DNA of 64,000 nucleotides from positions 341,854 through 405,853 of the forward strand of contig NW_017802869.1 in NCBI RefSeq assembly GCF_001625305.1. Direction: 5' to 3'. Position numbers and translations under genes: made by a program. The stretch's first letter is position 1. Each line of letters starts with the position of its first letter. Positions 46,001-58,000 of the stretch are shown here, one piece after another. The notes beneath the pieces are model-generated. The model was given only the letters and a program-made list of their open reading frames with translations. It was not told where the DNA came from and made no database searches. Origin of the DNA: Branchiostoma belcheri. Its lineage: Eukaryota; Chordata; Leptocardii; Amphioxiformes; Branchiostomatidae.

Positions 46001-49000
46001 GTTTCGGGCAGGCGGTTTTGGAGTCCGGGTAGGCGTCCGGGCAGGCCGGCACGGTCGGGCGTGGCTGTTCTATCCCCGCATCGGCGTTATCCACGATAGA
46101 CGGGTAGGTCGGGTACGGCTGGAGCGGTATTGTCGGAGTAGTCGCCAGGTTTTCATTGTTCCCGTTTCTGCCAATCGTACTGCAGAAGGCTTCTGCAGGG
46201 AAGGGTTCCTCTTGCCCGCGCGACTCGTAACACCCGAGCCGGTCGGTGAACGGAATCGTGACCGTACGGCTGGCTAGCAAGGCTGTATACAGCTCACAAA
46301 ACTGCCGGTTACACCTGTACGGGTTCCCGCGGAGAGACAGGGTCCCCAGCGACGGTAGACCTCGCGACAATGCACGGAACCGCTCCGGAGGGATGCCCAT
46401 GATGTAATTATTGTCCAGGTGCAGAACTTTCAGACTGTCTGGCAGAGTGTCTGGCGAAGGGATCTGGGTTAACTTGTTATCCGTGAGGACCAGGAATTTG
46501 AGCCCGATGAGTTCGGAGAAAGGCGCCTCAGACAAGCCGCTGAGCGTGATCTTGTTGTTCTTGATGTCCAGAACCTCCACTCCCTGTATGAATGAATGAA
46601 TGAATCAATCAATCAATTTTTATTTATGCTGAGGTCACATTTCCAAACCGGGGCCCGGCCGGGCTGTCTTATGGAAAGAAAAGTACGATATAAAAGACAA
46701 GGAAACACAGAAAAGTTTTCGATAGTAATCATGGGCAATATTCCTGTATATTCGTGATATAAATTGTTAGTTTTTCGTTCACACAAACAGCCCGGCCGGG
46801 CCCCGGTTTGGAAATGTGACCTAAGCATTACGTGTTTTGGGACTTTTGTCGCCCAGCCCATATGGGCTTGTACGACACCAGAACATAAACATGAATATAA
46901 ACATAGGTACAGAAATCATAGAAACATAAATCCAAGTCCGAATCAAAAGTCAGACTGGAGACATCAAATGAAATGAAATTAAAGAACATAATTGGTACAT
47001 AAAAGTCAAATGTGAATGAAGTCCACACAAAAGTACATAAATTCATCTCAAAAGTACCTAAATTTAACTCAAAGGTATATAAAGTCCACTCAAAAGTACA
47101 TAAATTCAACTCAACAGTATATAAATCCAACTCAAAAATACATAAATTCAACTTTATAGTGCATAAATTCAACTCAAAAGCACATAAAACATAAAGTCAA
47201 ATGAACCTGTAAATGCGCGACTGATTGTGCAGATATTTCCTCTAGGTAGTTGTCTGCGAGGGAGAGGTGGCGGGTCCCGGGCGGGATGTTGCCGGGGAAC
47301 GCGCGGAGCCCGATGCCGCTGCAGTCCACGAACCCGTCCGCCACGTTACAGAGGCAGCCGGTCGGGCAGCTGGGAGGGAGCTCGGCGCCCGTGTCGTCTG
47401 TGGTTGTCATGGTTACAGCCGTGGTCTCCGCCGGCTCTTCGTTACAGTTGGTCGTCATGCCCCACCTAGGGCGGGAAATACATGTATACAGCTGAGCAAA
47501 CTCATAAATGATTTACGTTTACTTATTCACCGATCAACTTAATATGTACACAATCACGTAACTCTTGGTTGATCTGGGACAGATTTGGCGGTTTCTATCA
47601 CCTCTAGGACCGTGCCTATCTGGCTCTATGCCTGAATAGGTTTGGATTAGGATCAGGCACGGTTCTGGATAGTTTCCGCGTATCGAAGAACGTAGATCTT
47701 CCCCAGACACGGTTCTGGATACGCGTGGACTATCCAGTACCGTATCTAAATAAGGTTCTGGAGAAAGCACGGTTCTGGATACGTGAGGACTATCCAGAAC
47801 CGAGCCTGAGCACGGTTCTGGATACAACATTTTCCACTAAAACCACTTACCTGAGCAGCCTCGTGTTGCGGAACTCTTCAGGTGAATCACAGACGATCCT
47901 TCCCCTGTAGGGCACATGGACCGCCCCGCTGTGGATCCACTGGATCAGCCGGCACAGGTCCCGGTCACACCTAGGTAAGTCAATAGAGCGTAGTTGTTAT
48001 GTTGTTAGTAGTGTTCCAAGGCGTCCAATGCGATTTCAGAGCAGCAAAACTGGAAAAATAATCTGAATAAGGCCATCTTTGTGGTATTGACACATACTAC
48101 TTCACATTAGCACATCTCAATCAGTATTTCAAACTTTGCATATTCAAAACTGCAGAAACAAGCCCCACGACGAGTCCTTTATCTTATGGGCCTTCCACTG
48201 ACCATTTTCCGTCAGAATTTTGGTAATGATTCCTTCATGAGGGTCAATATACATTGGCTAATGGAGTTCCTAATATTGTTTGTTGTTGTTGTTGTCCTTG
48301 CTTAACGTCTGTTATGTCGCTAGACGTGGTCTCTGGGTGCTCAGTTTTTCACTTGGTTCAGTTCAGAGTCAGTTGTCTCTCAAGCTATTAACACTTGGTG
48401 AGTTGTGCTTGTGTGGTGCTGGGAGTGTTTCTAGGAGAGCACGTCAAATCGGCGCGTATTCTCGATGTACCGAGAAATGGCTAAGTACATAAAATACAAT
48501 AAACATAAAAAACATAAGCACCTCCACGGGTTCTCATGCAGCGTGAGCGTCGGCAGCTTGGCGGGGTTCTCAAAGATCCGCGACAGGATCCTGCTGGGTA
48601 AGGCGGAGACGCGGTTCGCGTGCAGCTCCAGGTAGTACAGTTTTGGCGGGAGTTTCTCAGGGACAGACGTCAGCTCGTTGTCCGACAGGAACAGGTACTC
48701 TAAGGAGGACAGTCGCTGGAAGAAGCCGTCCTGGATCCCGGAGTCTGTGATGCCGTTACCCTGCAGCTCCAGAACCTTATGGTAATGATAATAATTATAA
48801 AAATAACAGTATTAATAACAATATTAATAATAACAATAATAATCAGGAGGAGAGTCTCTGGAAGAATCCGTCCTGGATGCCGGAGTCTGTGATGCCGTTT
48901 CCCTGCAGCTCCAGAACCTTATAATGATAATAATGATAATTATAGAAATAACAGTATTAATAACAATCTTAATAATAACGATAATAATCAGGAGGAGAGT

Positions 49001-52000
49001 CTCTGGAAGAAGCCGTCCTGGATCCCAGAGTCTGTGATGCCGTTTCCCTGCAGCTCCAGAACCTTATGGTAATGATAATGATAATAATGATAATAATAAT
49101 GATAATAATGATAATAATAATGATGATAATAATGATGATGATGATGATGATAATGATAATAATGATGATAATAATGATGATGATGATAATGATGATAATG
49201 ATAATAATGATAGTAATGATAATGATGATAATAATGATAATAATGATAATAATGATAATAATGATGATAATGATAATAATGATGATAATGATAATAATGA
49301 TAATAATGATAATGATGATAATGATAATAATGATAATGATGATAATAATGATAATAATGATAATAATGATAATGATAAATGATTTATTACTCAAACATTA
49401 ATAGCGCTGAATTGATGTGGGGTTTACAATCACATAATACACATGAAACTTGACACTGTAAGGATTTTGGACACTGAACAAGGCTATTTCCTGAGAGGGG
49501 TGAAAGAGGCTATTTACATCACGGCCCATCACCCTTCACTTAACCGCGACGGGGGCCGACATCGTCTACCCCCTACCTTTAACCCAGTGTTGACGTCACT
49601 CTTCAAAGAAGCCACGTGACAAGCCTCAATCGGTCAGTCTACTGAGGAAGACCAGAGTGACTGGTCGAAAACTCTAGGTGAGAGAATTTTTGTGTTGGAT
49701 CGAAAGTTTTAACTCTAAACACACATGGAACATATTTGTTTTTGGCACACAGACAGATTAGCCGAAGAGGCTCGGTGGGCGTCACTCCACCGTACAGGGA
49801 GGGAACTCGTGTAAAGTGCCTTTCCCAAGGGCACAACGTTTGGCTACGGTGAGTATCGAACCCGGGACCTGTTGGTTCCGAGTCCAACGCTCTAACCGTT
49901 GCACCACCGACGCCACCTAATCGCAATTGCAGCCTTTTATAGCGCTGAATTGATGCAAGGTTTACAATCACATAATGCACATGATATGTATAACATGTAT
50001 AACATATTTGCTTCACACACACCTTGAGGCTGGGCAGGGTTGTTTGTTTGTTTGTTTGTACACACCTTGAGGCTAGGCAGGTCCCTCAGGTCGTCCTGTC
50101 CGACGTACCGGATCTGGTTCTGCGCCAGGTTCAGGTGGCGGGTTCTCACAGGCAGCTTGGCGGGAGGGCTGGTCAGACCTGGACGGGTGCATATGCGGAC
50201 AATATGGGTTTATCTGTAAAACCTTGTCTATAGACTTTGTACGGCTATATGTTTGTGGACTTGGCAGGACCTCGATCATGTAACCTGTACATGCATCTAT
50301 TTCTCTTCAAAGTGTTCGCCTCGGAATAAAAAGGTCGGACCGTCCCATGTAAAACCTCTGCCATATCACCGATCTTGTGCCCTTGGGAAAGACACTTTAC
50401 ACGACTTTCCTCACTTAACCCAAGTAAAAATGAGTATGTCTGTTGTCCGTGCGTTTTTCTGTGTTGGAGTATTGTAGTAAATGTTGGAATAGAAAACAAA
50501 GAAGCAAACCTGCATTCGCACAGTTGACGTAACCCTCGGTTGTGCATGCGCACATGGATGGGCAATCCTTTGTTCTGGCGGACGTTGACCCTGATCCGGT
50601 GTCCGTAGCTGCTGTAGTGGTGGCGGGAGTTGTCATGGTAACGTTTGCGTCATCAGGAGACGGGAAACCCTCGTCCGACTCACAGAACTGCTGGATGTAC
50701 GGCCCCATCACCGCAAGGTCCTTCAGGTTAGGCGGCGTGCTGCACAGCATCTGTACAAGGTTCAAGACAGTTGGTACAATATTCCTCAATCAGTGAGGAT
50801 TTGAAGAGGTAAAAAATCATATACCTCCAAATTTTCGATGTCTACTGCACGTGATGATCACGGGGGTATGTGTTTTTATGTTTATCGAAGGAAAATTGTT
50901 TTTGCTCAGTTTCTTCTTCTTCTCCAAACAAATAAGGCCAATGACCTGAACCAGACGTCTATCATCATGGTACCTAGTGTTGGGTTACATCGTGTAACCA
51001 TATCCGGAGGTAAATGTTACGTTTCTAGTTACATGTTCAATAGTTTTATGTTTCGTCTGATAATTTACGTGTGAAAGACTCAATAATTACATAATGATTG
51101 TTACCTTCTCCGGGTAGGGCAGGCGGATGGCTCCCGAGTCCAGCAGCTTGCGAAGCGTGCAGACGTCTGGGTCGCAATGCCACGGGTTATTCTCTAAGGC
51201 AATCCAGTTCAGCGACGGCACGTTCCTCAAAAGCTCCGACAACATGTCCTCTCTTACTCCAGTTATCTGGTTCCCCTGGACGTCTAAGTAGTATGTTGAT
51301 GATGGAACGTACATCGGGATGCTGGTGAATCGGTTCTTACTCAGGTACAAGTACCGCAGCTTCGTCAAGGCAGAGAAGGTCGTGTCGTCTATACTGTCAA
51401 ATGTTAGCAGGTTGGTAGTGAGATCTAGCACCTGCAGGTTTGGCAACCCGGCAAACTCGGAGGGGTTGAGTACGGAAATGTTGTTATGGTCCAGGAAGAG
51501 GCTGGCCGTGGTTTCTGGAAGCGGGGTTGGGATGGTGTTAAGGCCAGCGTGGCTACAGTAGACAGAGTTATCGTCTCTACAGCTGCAGTTGGACGGGCAC
51601 AGAGTGTCGTTTGCTACAGGCGTGGTCGGCTGGAGCTCGGGAACCTGAAACCGATTATTCTTATTAGTATTTTAAATATGTTTAAAGTTAAAACTTTTGA
51701 TCCAACGCAATAATGTTCTCTCATTACCTAGAGCTTTCGACCAGGCACTCTGGTCTTCCTCAGTAGACTGACCCAGTGAGGCTTGTCACGTGGCTTCTTT
51801 GAAGTGTGACGTCAACACTGGGTCAAAGGCATCTGGTAGTCGATGTCGGCCCCCGTCGCGGTTGAGTGCGAGAACTTCATTGTGTTGGATCAAAAGTTTT
51901 AACTTTAAACATGTAACTATAGTATTTTAATACGTTGTCATGAACCAAAGGGCATGTTTGCATCTATCACTCACTTCATTTTAAGTTTGTTACGTTTTAT

Positions 52001-55000
52001 CGTCACACCACACGATTTTTATTAATAAGAATCAATTATATAAGTTTAGAATCCAAACAACTATCTACACTATTTACTCTTCCGTATAGGTTTTGATCTA
52101 TGCATGCAGAAAAAATGCTAGTTTATGTCTTGTTTAGGCGCCACTAACCTGGGTTGGCTTCGTGTCAGTGGAAACACAAATCTTACTGATAGACACGCTT
52201 CTGACCGGCCTCCACCTTTCCGAAGCTGGGGACCCGCACTGAATCTCGTCCTGGAAGGGCACTTCGACTGTCCCCTGCACTAACCACTTATACAATCCGC
52301 AGAACTTCGGGCCTTTACACTTCCAGGGGTTGGATTGCAGCGTGCAGTAGGAGAGGGAGGGGAGATCGTCTAGTATCTCGCGCGGTAAGGTTGTCAGGTT
52401 GCAGTTATCCAGCTCCAGATGCTGTAAATTTTTCAACGTGGAAAGAGAAGTTCTGTGTACGGACGAAAGTTGCACGTTTCCGGACAGCTGGAGGGTTTTG
52501 AGAGAAGGAATCTGGTGGAAGATCCGTTTCCCGAGTTTCTTGAGCCGCATGTCGCGTATGTCCAGATGTTCCAGCGCTGGGAAGTGGTATAAAGACTTCT
52601 TGGAGATGTGTTTGACGGGGTTTGCCCTCATGGTGAGGTTTTTGAGCGAGCGGAGGGACTGGATCTCCTTGTTCGGCATGATGGTGAGCCGGTTGTTGTC
52701 CAGGTGAAGCGAGGTCAGGTTGTCCATGCCCGTCAGCGACGCCCGCTCCAGTCGCCGCAGGCCCGTGCTCCTCATGTACAGAACCTGCAGATTTCAAAAA
52801 AAAGATGAGTAGAGACACTCTTTTTACACAACCAAGTCTTTTATTCAGCCGACGTTTCGGTGACCGTCTGTCACCTTCCTCAGGGCAATTCTGACTGGTT
52901 CACAGGCGTCGCTTCTATAGTAAACTGGTCAGAATTTCCCTGAGGAAGGTAACAGGTCACCGAAACGTTGGCTGGAAATAAAAGACTTTGTTGTGTAAAA
53001 AGAGTCTCTTTACTCAGTTACTTACCGACCTGATGAAACTATTCACGGAAGAAAAGATACTTTAACATTAGTAGATAGTATTACCTTCAGATTCTCGAAG
53101 TCCGCGAAGGTTTCCGGCCTGATCCGCGAAATCTTGTTTCCCGATAGATCCAGCACCTCCAGCGTCTCTCCGAGGGACTGTGTCTCCTCCGGGAATACGG
53201 AGAATTTGTTGTAGGAGAGGTTCAGATGTTTCAGCTGCCCCAGCCCGTAGAAGGATCCCGACACAAGGCTGTCGTGGGCAAGCTCGTTGTTCTCGAGGTT
53301 CAGCCGCTCTAGGTTGGGCAGGTTCACGAAAGTGCCGGGTGGGATGGACCCGATCATGTTATTACCTGTGTACGAGAGTAGCGTTGAAGAGGTTTATCAG
53401 TCACGGAAAAGTAACAGTTTAGTAGAATATTGTTCAATCAGTGACTTTCTGAAAGGTAGAAACACGTACTTTCAAAAGGAGGCGGGGGAGGCCAGAAGAT
53501 CCGCACAAGTCTCGATCTACTCTCGTGTTCTCGCGAGACTAGGTCACTCCGTGATCAAGGCTTGTCACGTGGCTTCTTTGAAGTGTGACGGGGGCCGACA
53601 TCGTCTACCAGATACCTTTGAGTTGACCCAGTGTTGACGTCACACTTCAAAGAAGCCACGTGACAAGCTTCAGTGGGTCAGTCTACTGAGGAAGACCAGA
53701 GTGACTGGTCGAAAGCTCTAGGTGAGAGAACTTTTTGTGTTGGCTCTAAAGTTTTAACTTTAAACATGTAACTATTATGATAACTTTTATGATGAACTTT
53801 TATGATAACAAATTTCTGATTATTACCCAGATCCAGGCTCCTTGTCTGGTAAGGAAACGTCGTCAGGATTTCGCGCAGGCCTCGGTTCTTACAGTCCACG
53901 GCCTGACCCTGACAGGCGCAGCTGATCGGACACTCCACAAGCGCGATCGCGACGCTGCGGGACTCCTCGATATTCGCCGGCCGGCTGCGACGACATGGAA
54001 GCCCTAGGGCGCCCTGGGAAGAACAAGAAGAGCTTTATTGCACGACGATTGCACATGGTACAATGTATGGCAAAACAAATAAAAAAAAGTACACAAAAAT
54101 CCTCAAACAACGAGGGCTAGCACAAGTATGTCTTTGATAGTGTTACCATCGAGTGGTCTTTTATATTATCTTGAAAGTTCATCCGTGTTGGTAGAAGTCA
54201 TTATGAAACAAGTTTGAACTGCAATTTCCAACACAATGTCAACAGAGACGGGGGGCGCCACAGAATTTCTGCAACCTATGATCCACTGCTCACTGAGTCA
54301 CGTGTGTTATCTGCGTGACGTCACGGAAGCGGTGGATTGCTCATTCCCTGCAAGCCTGACAAAGACTTTAGTTGTACAGTCGAAAATTTGGGTTAGACGA
54401 ATTTCCTGTGTTGGATATTGCAGTTAAAACTTGTTTCATAAGGCAGTCTTTTATATATTTACCTGTAGCGTCAGTAGCGACTTCCCGCGCAGAAAGTCCG
54501 GCTCGGCGCACGTCGCGCGCTCGATGTTCATGAAGTCTGTGTTGGGCAGTTTCTCGTTGATCCAGTCGACCATGGGGCAGATCGCGGCGCTGCAGACGAA
54601 GGGATTGTCCGCCAGAGCCACGCGGTACAGGCTTTTAGTGTCCCGGAACACGCCGGGGTGAACGTCCCGCAGGGCGGAGTTCGTCACGTCCAGATAGCGC
54701 AGGTTCGTCAGGCCCAGCAGGGACTTCTTCTTCAGCCGCACCAGCCGGGAGCTGCCGGACAGCAGCAGCGTCCTCAGGTTGGTCAGCGGCCGGAACGCGG
54801 GCTGCCCGATGTTCCTGATCAACGTGCCGCCGAGATCAAGCAGCTCTAGGCTCGGCAGGTGAGGAAAGGAACCTTCCTTCACCACTTTGATCGGGTTCCC
54901 TCGCAGACTCAGGTGTTTCAGGTAAGGTTTGTTCATGAGCTCCCGCGTCGGCACGGCCGCCATCTTGTTGTACTCGAGATGAAGCATCTGCAAACTCTCC

Positions 55001-58000
55001 AAACCGCGCAGGCTGTTGAGTTCGAGGGACGTAAGCCGCATGTTGCCCATAAACAACTGCTGCAGCCGCGTGAATTTCTCGAATGCGAGGGACGGGATGT
55101 TTTGGAAGAAGTTTCCTGCGATGGCGAGGTACTCCAGCTGGCCGGCTATCGGCGCTAACTCTTCCTTCGGGAAACTGCGGAGCCGGTTGGTGGAGAGGTA
55201 TAGCGCGTCTAGTTTCGTGAGCGTCTTGAACGAGCCAGAAGTGAGCCCGTCATTCGTCAGCAGATTGCTCGTGAGATCCAACAATCTTAGTTCCGACAGA
55301 TAGCCCAGCGCCCCCGGTGGTAGGGACGTGATTTTGTTGCGATAGAGGTACAGGTACCGCGTGGAGGCGGGGAGGTTCCGCGGTACCGCCGTCAGCTCGC
55401 TGTCACTGCAGTTCACGTACCACCGTCTGCATCGGCAGCCTGCCGGACAGTCGTCATACGCCGTCCGCTCCTCTGGCCAATCAGTGCCTTCCACGTAAGA
55501 CGGCGTCGTCTCGAACTTGGCCTTGACCTTCTTCTTCCGCGGAGTTCTTGCAGGTTCGGTCGGTGCCGCTGTAGTTTCCGACTCCGCCTTCCTGTCTCCG
55601 GACTCCGGCGCCTTCAGCTCCTGTCGCTCTGTCAGGTTGATGGACGGTTCTGGGAGCGGGTCTTCTGTATTATTGTCTACGGTGTTGGTGGACTCGCGAC
55701 TTTCCTTCTCTTCGCCTTTTGGAGCATCGACGTCAACCTTCGTCCCTGGTTCTGTTGTTGTTTTCTTGCCCTCAATTATGTCATCGTCCTTTTCCTTTTC
55801 TGGGATGACGACCGGTGAAGTGGTATGGTCTACAACCGAGTTTGTCGTTTGCTTTTCTTTATTTTCGTCCACATGATGTTGTTCCTCTTTATTGCTGATG
55901 GGAGAATCTGTATGACCTGCTGTACCCTTATCCGTAGTTTCCTTTTCTTCGTTCTCTACTTGTAATTTGTCGGTACCAGCTACATTGCCATCTCTGTCAT
56001 CTACGTCATCAGTTCTATCATATACGTCATCAGTTCTATCATATACGTCATCAGTTCTGTCATCTACGTCATCACCTCTATCATCCACGTCATCACCTCT
56101 GTCATCCACGTCATCAGTCTCTGCGTCGATCGGAGGCGGATCGAGCGTCTCCTCGGTCAGCTCGTTTCCGGTCTCCTCTGCTTCCGGTTCCGGGGGCAGG
56201 ATTTCCGGTTCCGGTGGCAGGATTTCCGGTTCCGGTTGGCAGACGCCCTCCGCGATGGTGACGTTGAGGTGCCTTCCCGCCAGCGCGTCGGGCGTGTTGC
56301 AGGTGATGTCGTCCCGGTTGGTCAGCTCCACCTGGATCCATATACAAAGAAAGACAAAGACAAATTGGAAACGGTACAGAATCAAGCTGCAAGATTCTGT
56401 ATGAACAACTATGAAAGAGGTGCCAGTGTCTCGGAAATGAAAAGAAACCTACAGTGGGCCTCACTGGAAGACAGAAGAAAAATGTCCAGACTATGCATGA
56501 TGTACAAAATGACTAATAAACTGGTGGTTATACCGGCTATACAGGTACAGATACAGATACCTCCGTGTCCTGTAGCCACCAGACCAGCCCGCAGAGCTCC
56601 GCGTCACAGCGGAACGGGTTCCCGGCCAGCGAGATGGACTGCAGAGACCACATGGTGTCCAGCGTGGTGGGCGGGAGCGCCGCTAAGCCGCAGCCGTGAA
56701 GCGTCAGGTACTTCAGCCTTGTTAACGACAGAAAGGCTGCGGGGTCCACCCTGCTCAACAACCTATAGTTGTATATAGTGTATAATATAATATAGTTCCC
56801 TGCAAACAAGTATTCTTAACCAAAGGATTCAGAATTATGTGCAATATTATATGTCTTTGTGAGCGTTTTTAAAACAAATTGTCTGTAAATTGACTGCAAT
56901 TCAGTGATATTCTCACTTCGATAGCTCAATAAAGGTATCTTGAATCTTGAAAAAAATTTTTTTTAACCTGTTCCCATCCAGCAGCAGGACCACCAGATAC
57001 GGCATCGCCTGGAACGCGTCCTCTCCCAGCTCTGTTAGCTGCATCTCCCCGAGATCCAGGTATTTCAGGACAGAAAGGCCGTCGATGGCTACCTCTGAGA
57101 TGGGGTTACCTCGTAGACTGAGTTTTCTTAGCTCGCCGAGCTGTTTTAGAGCTTCGGTTGGGACAACAGACAGGTTGTTGTAGTCGAGATTCAGTGTCCG
57201 CAGCAGCGCTGGGCCTATGAACGTGTCGGGGGAGATGTCACTCAGCCCCGTTCTCGCCAACAGGAGTTCCCGCAGGTTTTTGAACTGTGAGAGTGCGCCA
57301 GGCTCAATCCTCCTAATGAGGTTACCCGAGAGGTCCAGGTTCTGGAGCTTGGACTGCAGTCCCCTCAGCTTCCGGTAGGGGAACGCCGTCAACCTGTTGA
57401 AATTAATAACAGTTTATTCATTTAAAAAAAATCCTCGCAGCCTGTACAAAACTTGCTGAATAACACTGATTTTTTACAGTTACTTGCCTGGAAAATACAA
57501 ATTAACATTGCAATACGTCGATGAAGGTTAGACATCCAGGTAATACGATACGCCAAAAAGCAGTTACTCAAGCAACTGGATATGATTTTGGAAACGGTCA
57601 TTCCAAAATCATATCCAGTTGCTTGAGTAAATGCTTTTTGGCGTAACATTGCAATACATATACAAACACGCGAACAACCTGTTGTCTGACAGCACGATGG
57701 TCTCGAGTTTTGCCAGATTGTCGAAGCAGCCTTCCTGGATGAACGGATTCGTCAGGAAGTTGTTCCCAAGATGCAGGACGGACAGATTTGGTACGTCTGA
57801 AAACGCCGCTCTGTAGATGATGGAGATTCTGTTGTTCTTCAGGTAGAGGTGCGTGGTTGTTGCGGGGATGTTGCGGGGGACGTCCCGGAGACCGGCGGCG
57901 TTACAGACCATCATCGGGCCGAAGCAGGTGCATCCCGCGGCGCAGGGTTGGGCGGAGGTCGCCGCGAACATCGGGCATAGACAGGCGAACAACAACCAGC

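Noticed and set aside
48969-49401. ORFs of almost only Ile or Met
   Set aside because: Product of the ATGATAATA microsatellite.
49842-49914. Functional tRNA gene
   Set aside because: A and B boxes are present, but the acceptor stem pairs poorly and a SINE body follows.
56332-56385. ATG at 56385 as the start of the LRR gene (residues MILYRFQFVFVFLCIWIQ)
   Set aside because: The hydrophobic start comes from antisense reading of the RT fragment in intron 3. An in-phase upstream exon chain reaches a better start at 58046.
55517-56404. Plus-strand Ser-rich ORFs opposite the LRR linker
   Set aside because: Antisense shadow of the acidic DDVDDR repeat exon. The minus-strand frame has matching splice phases and LRR caps.
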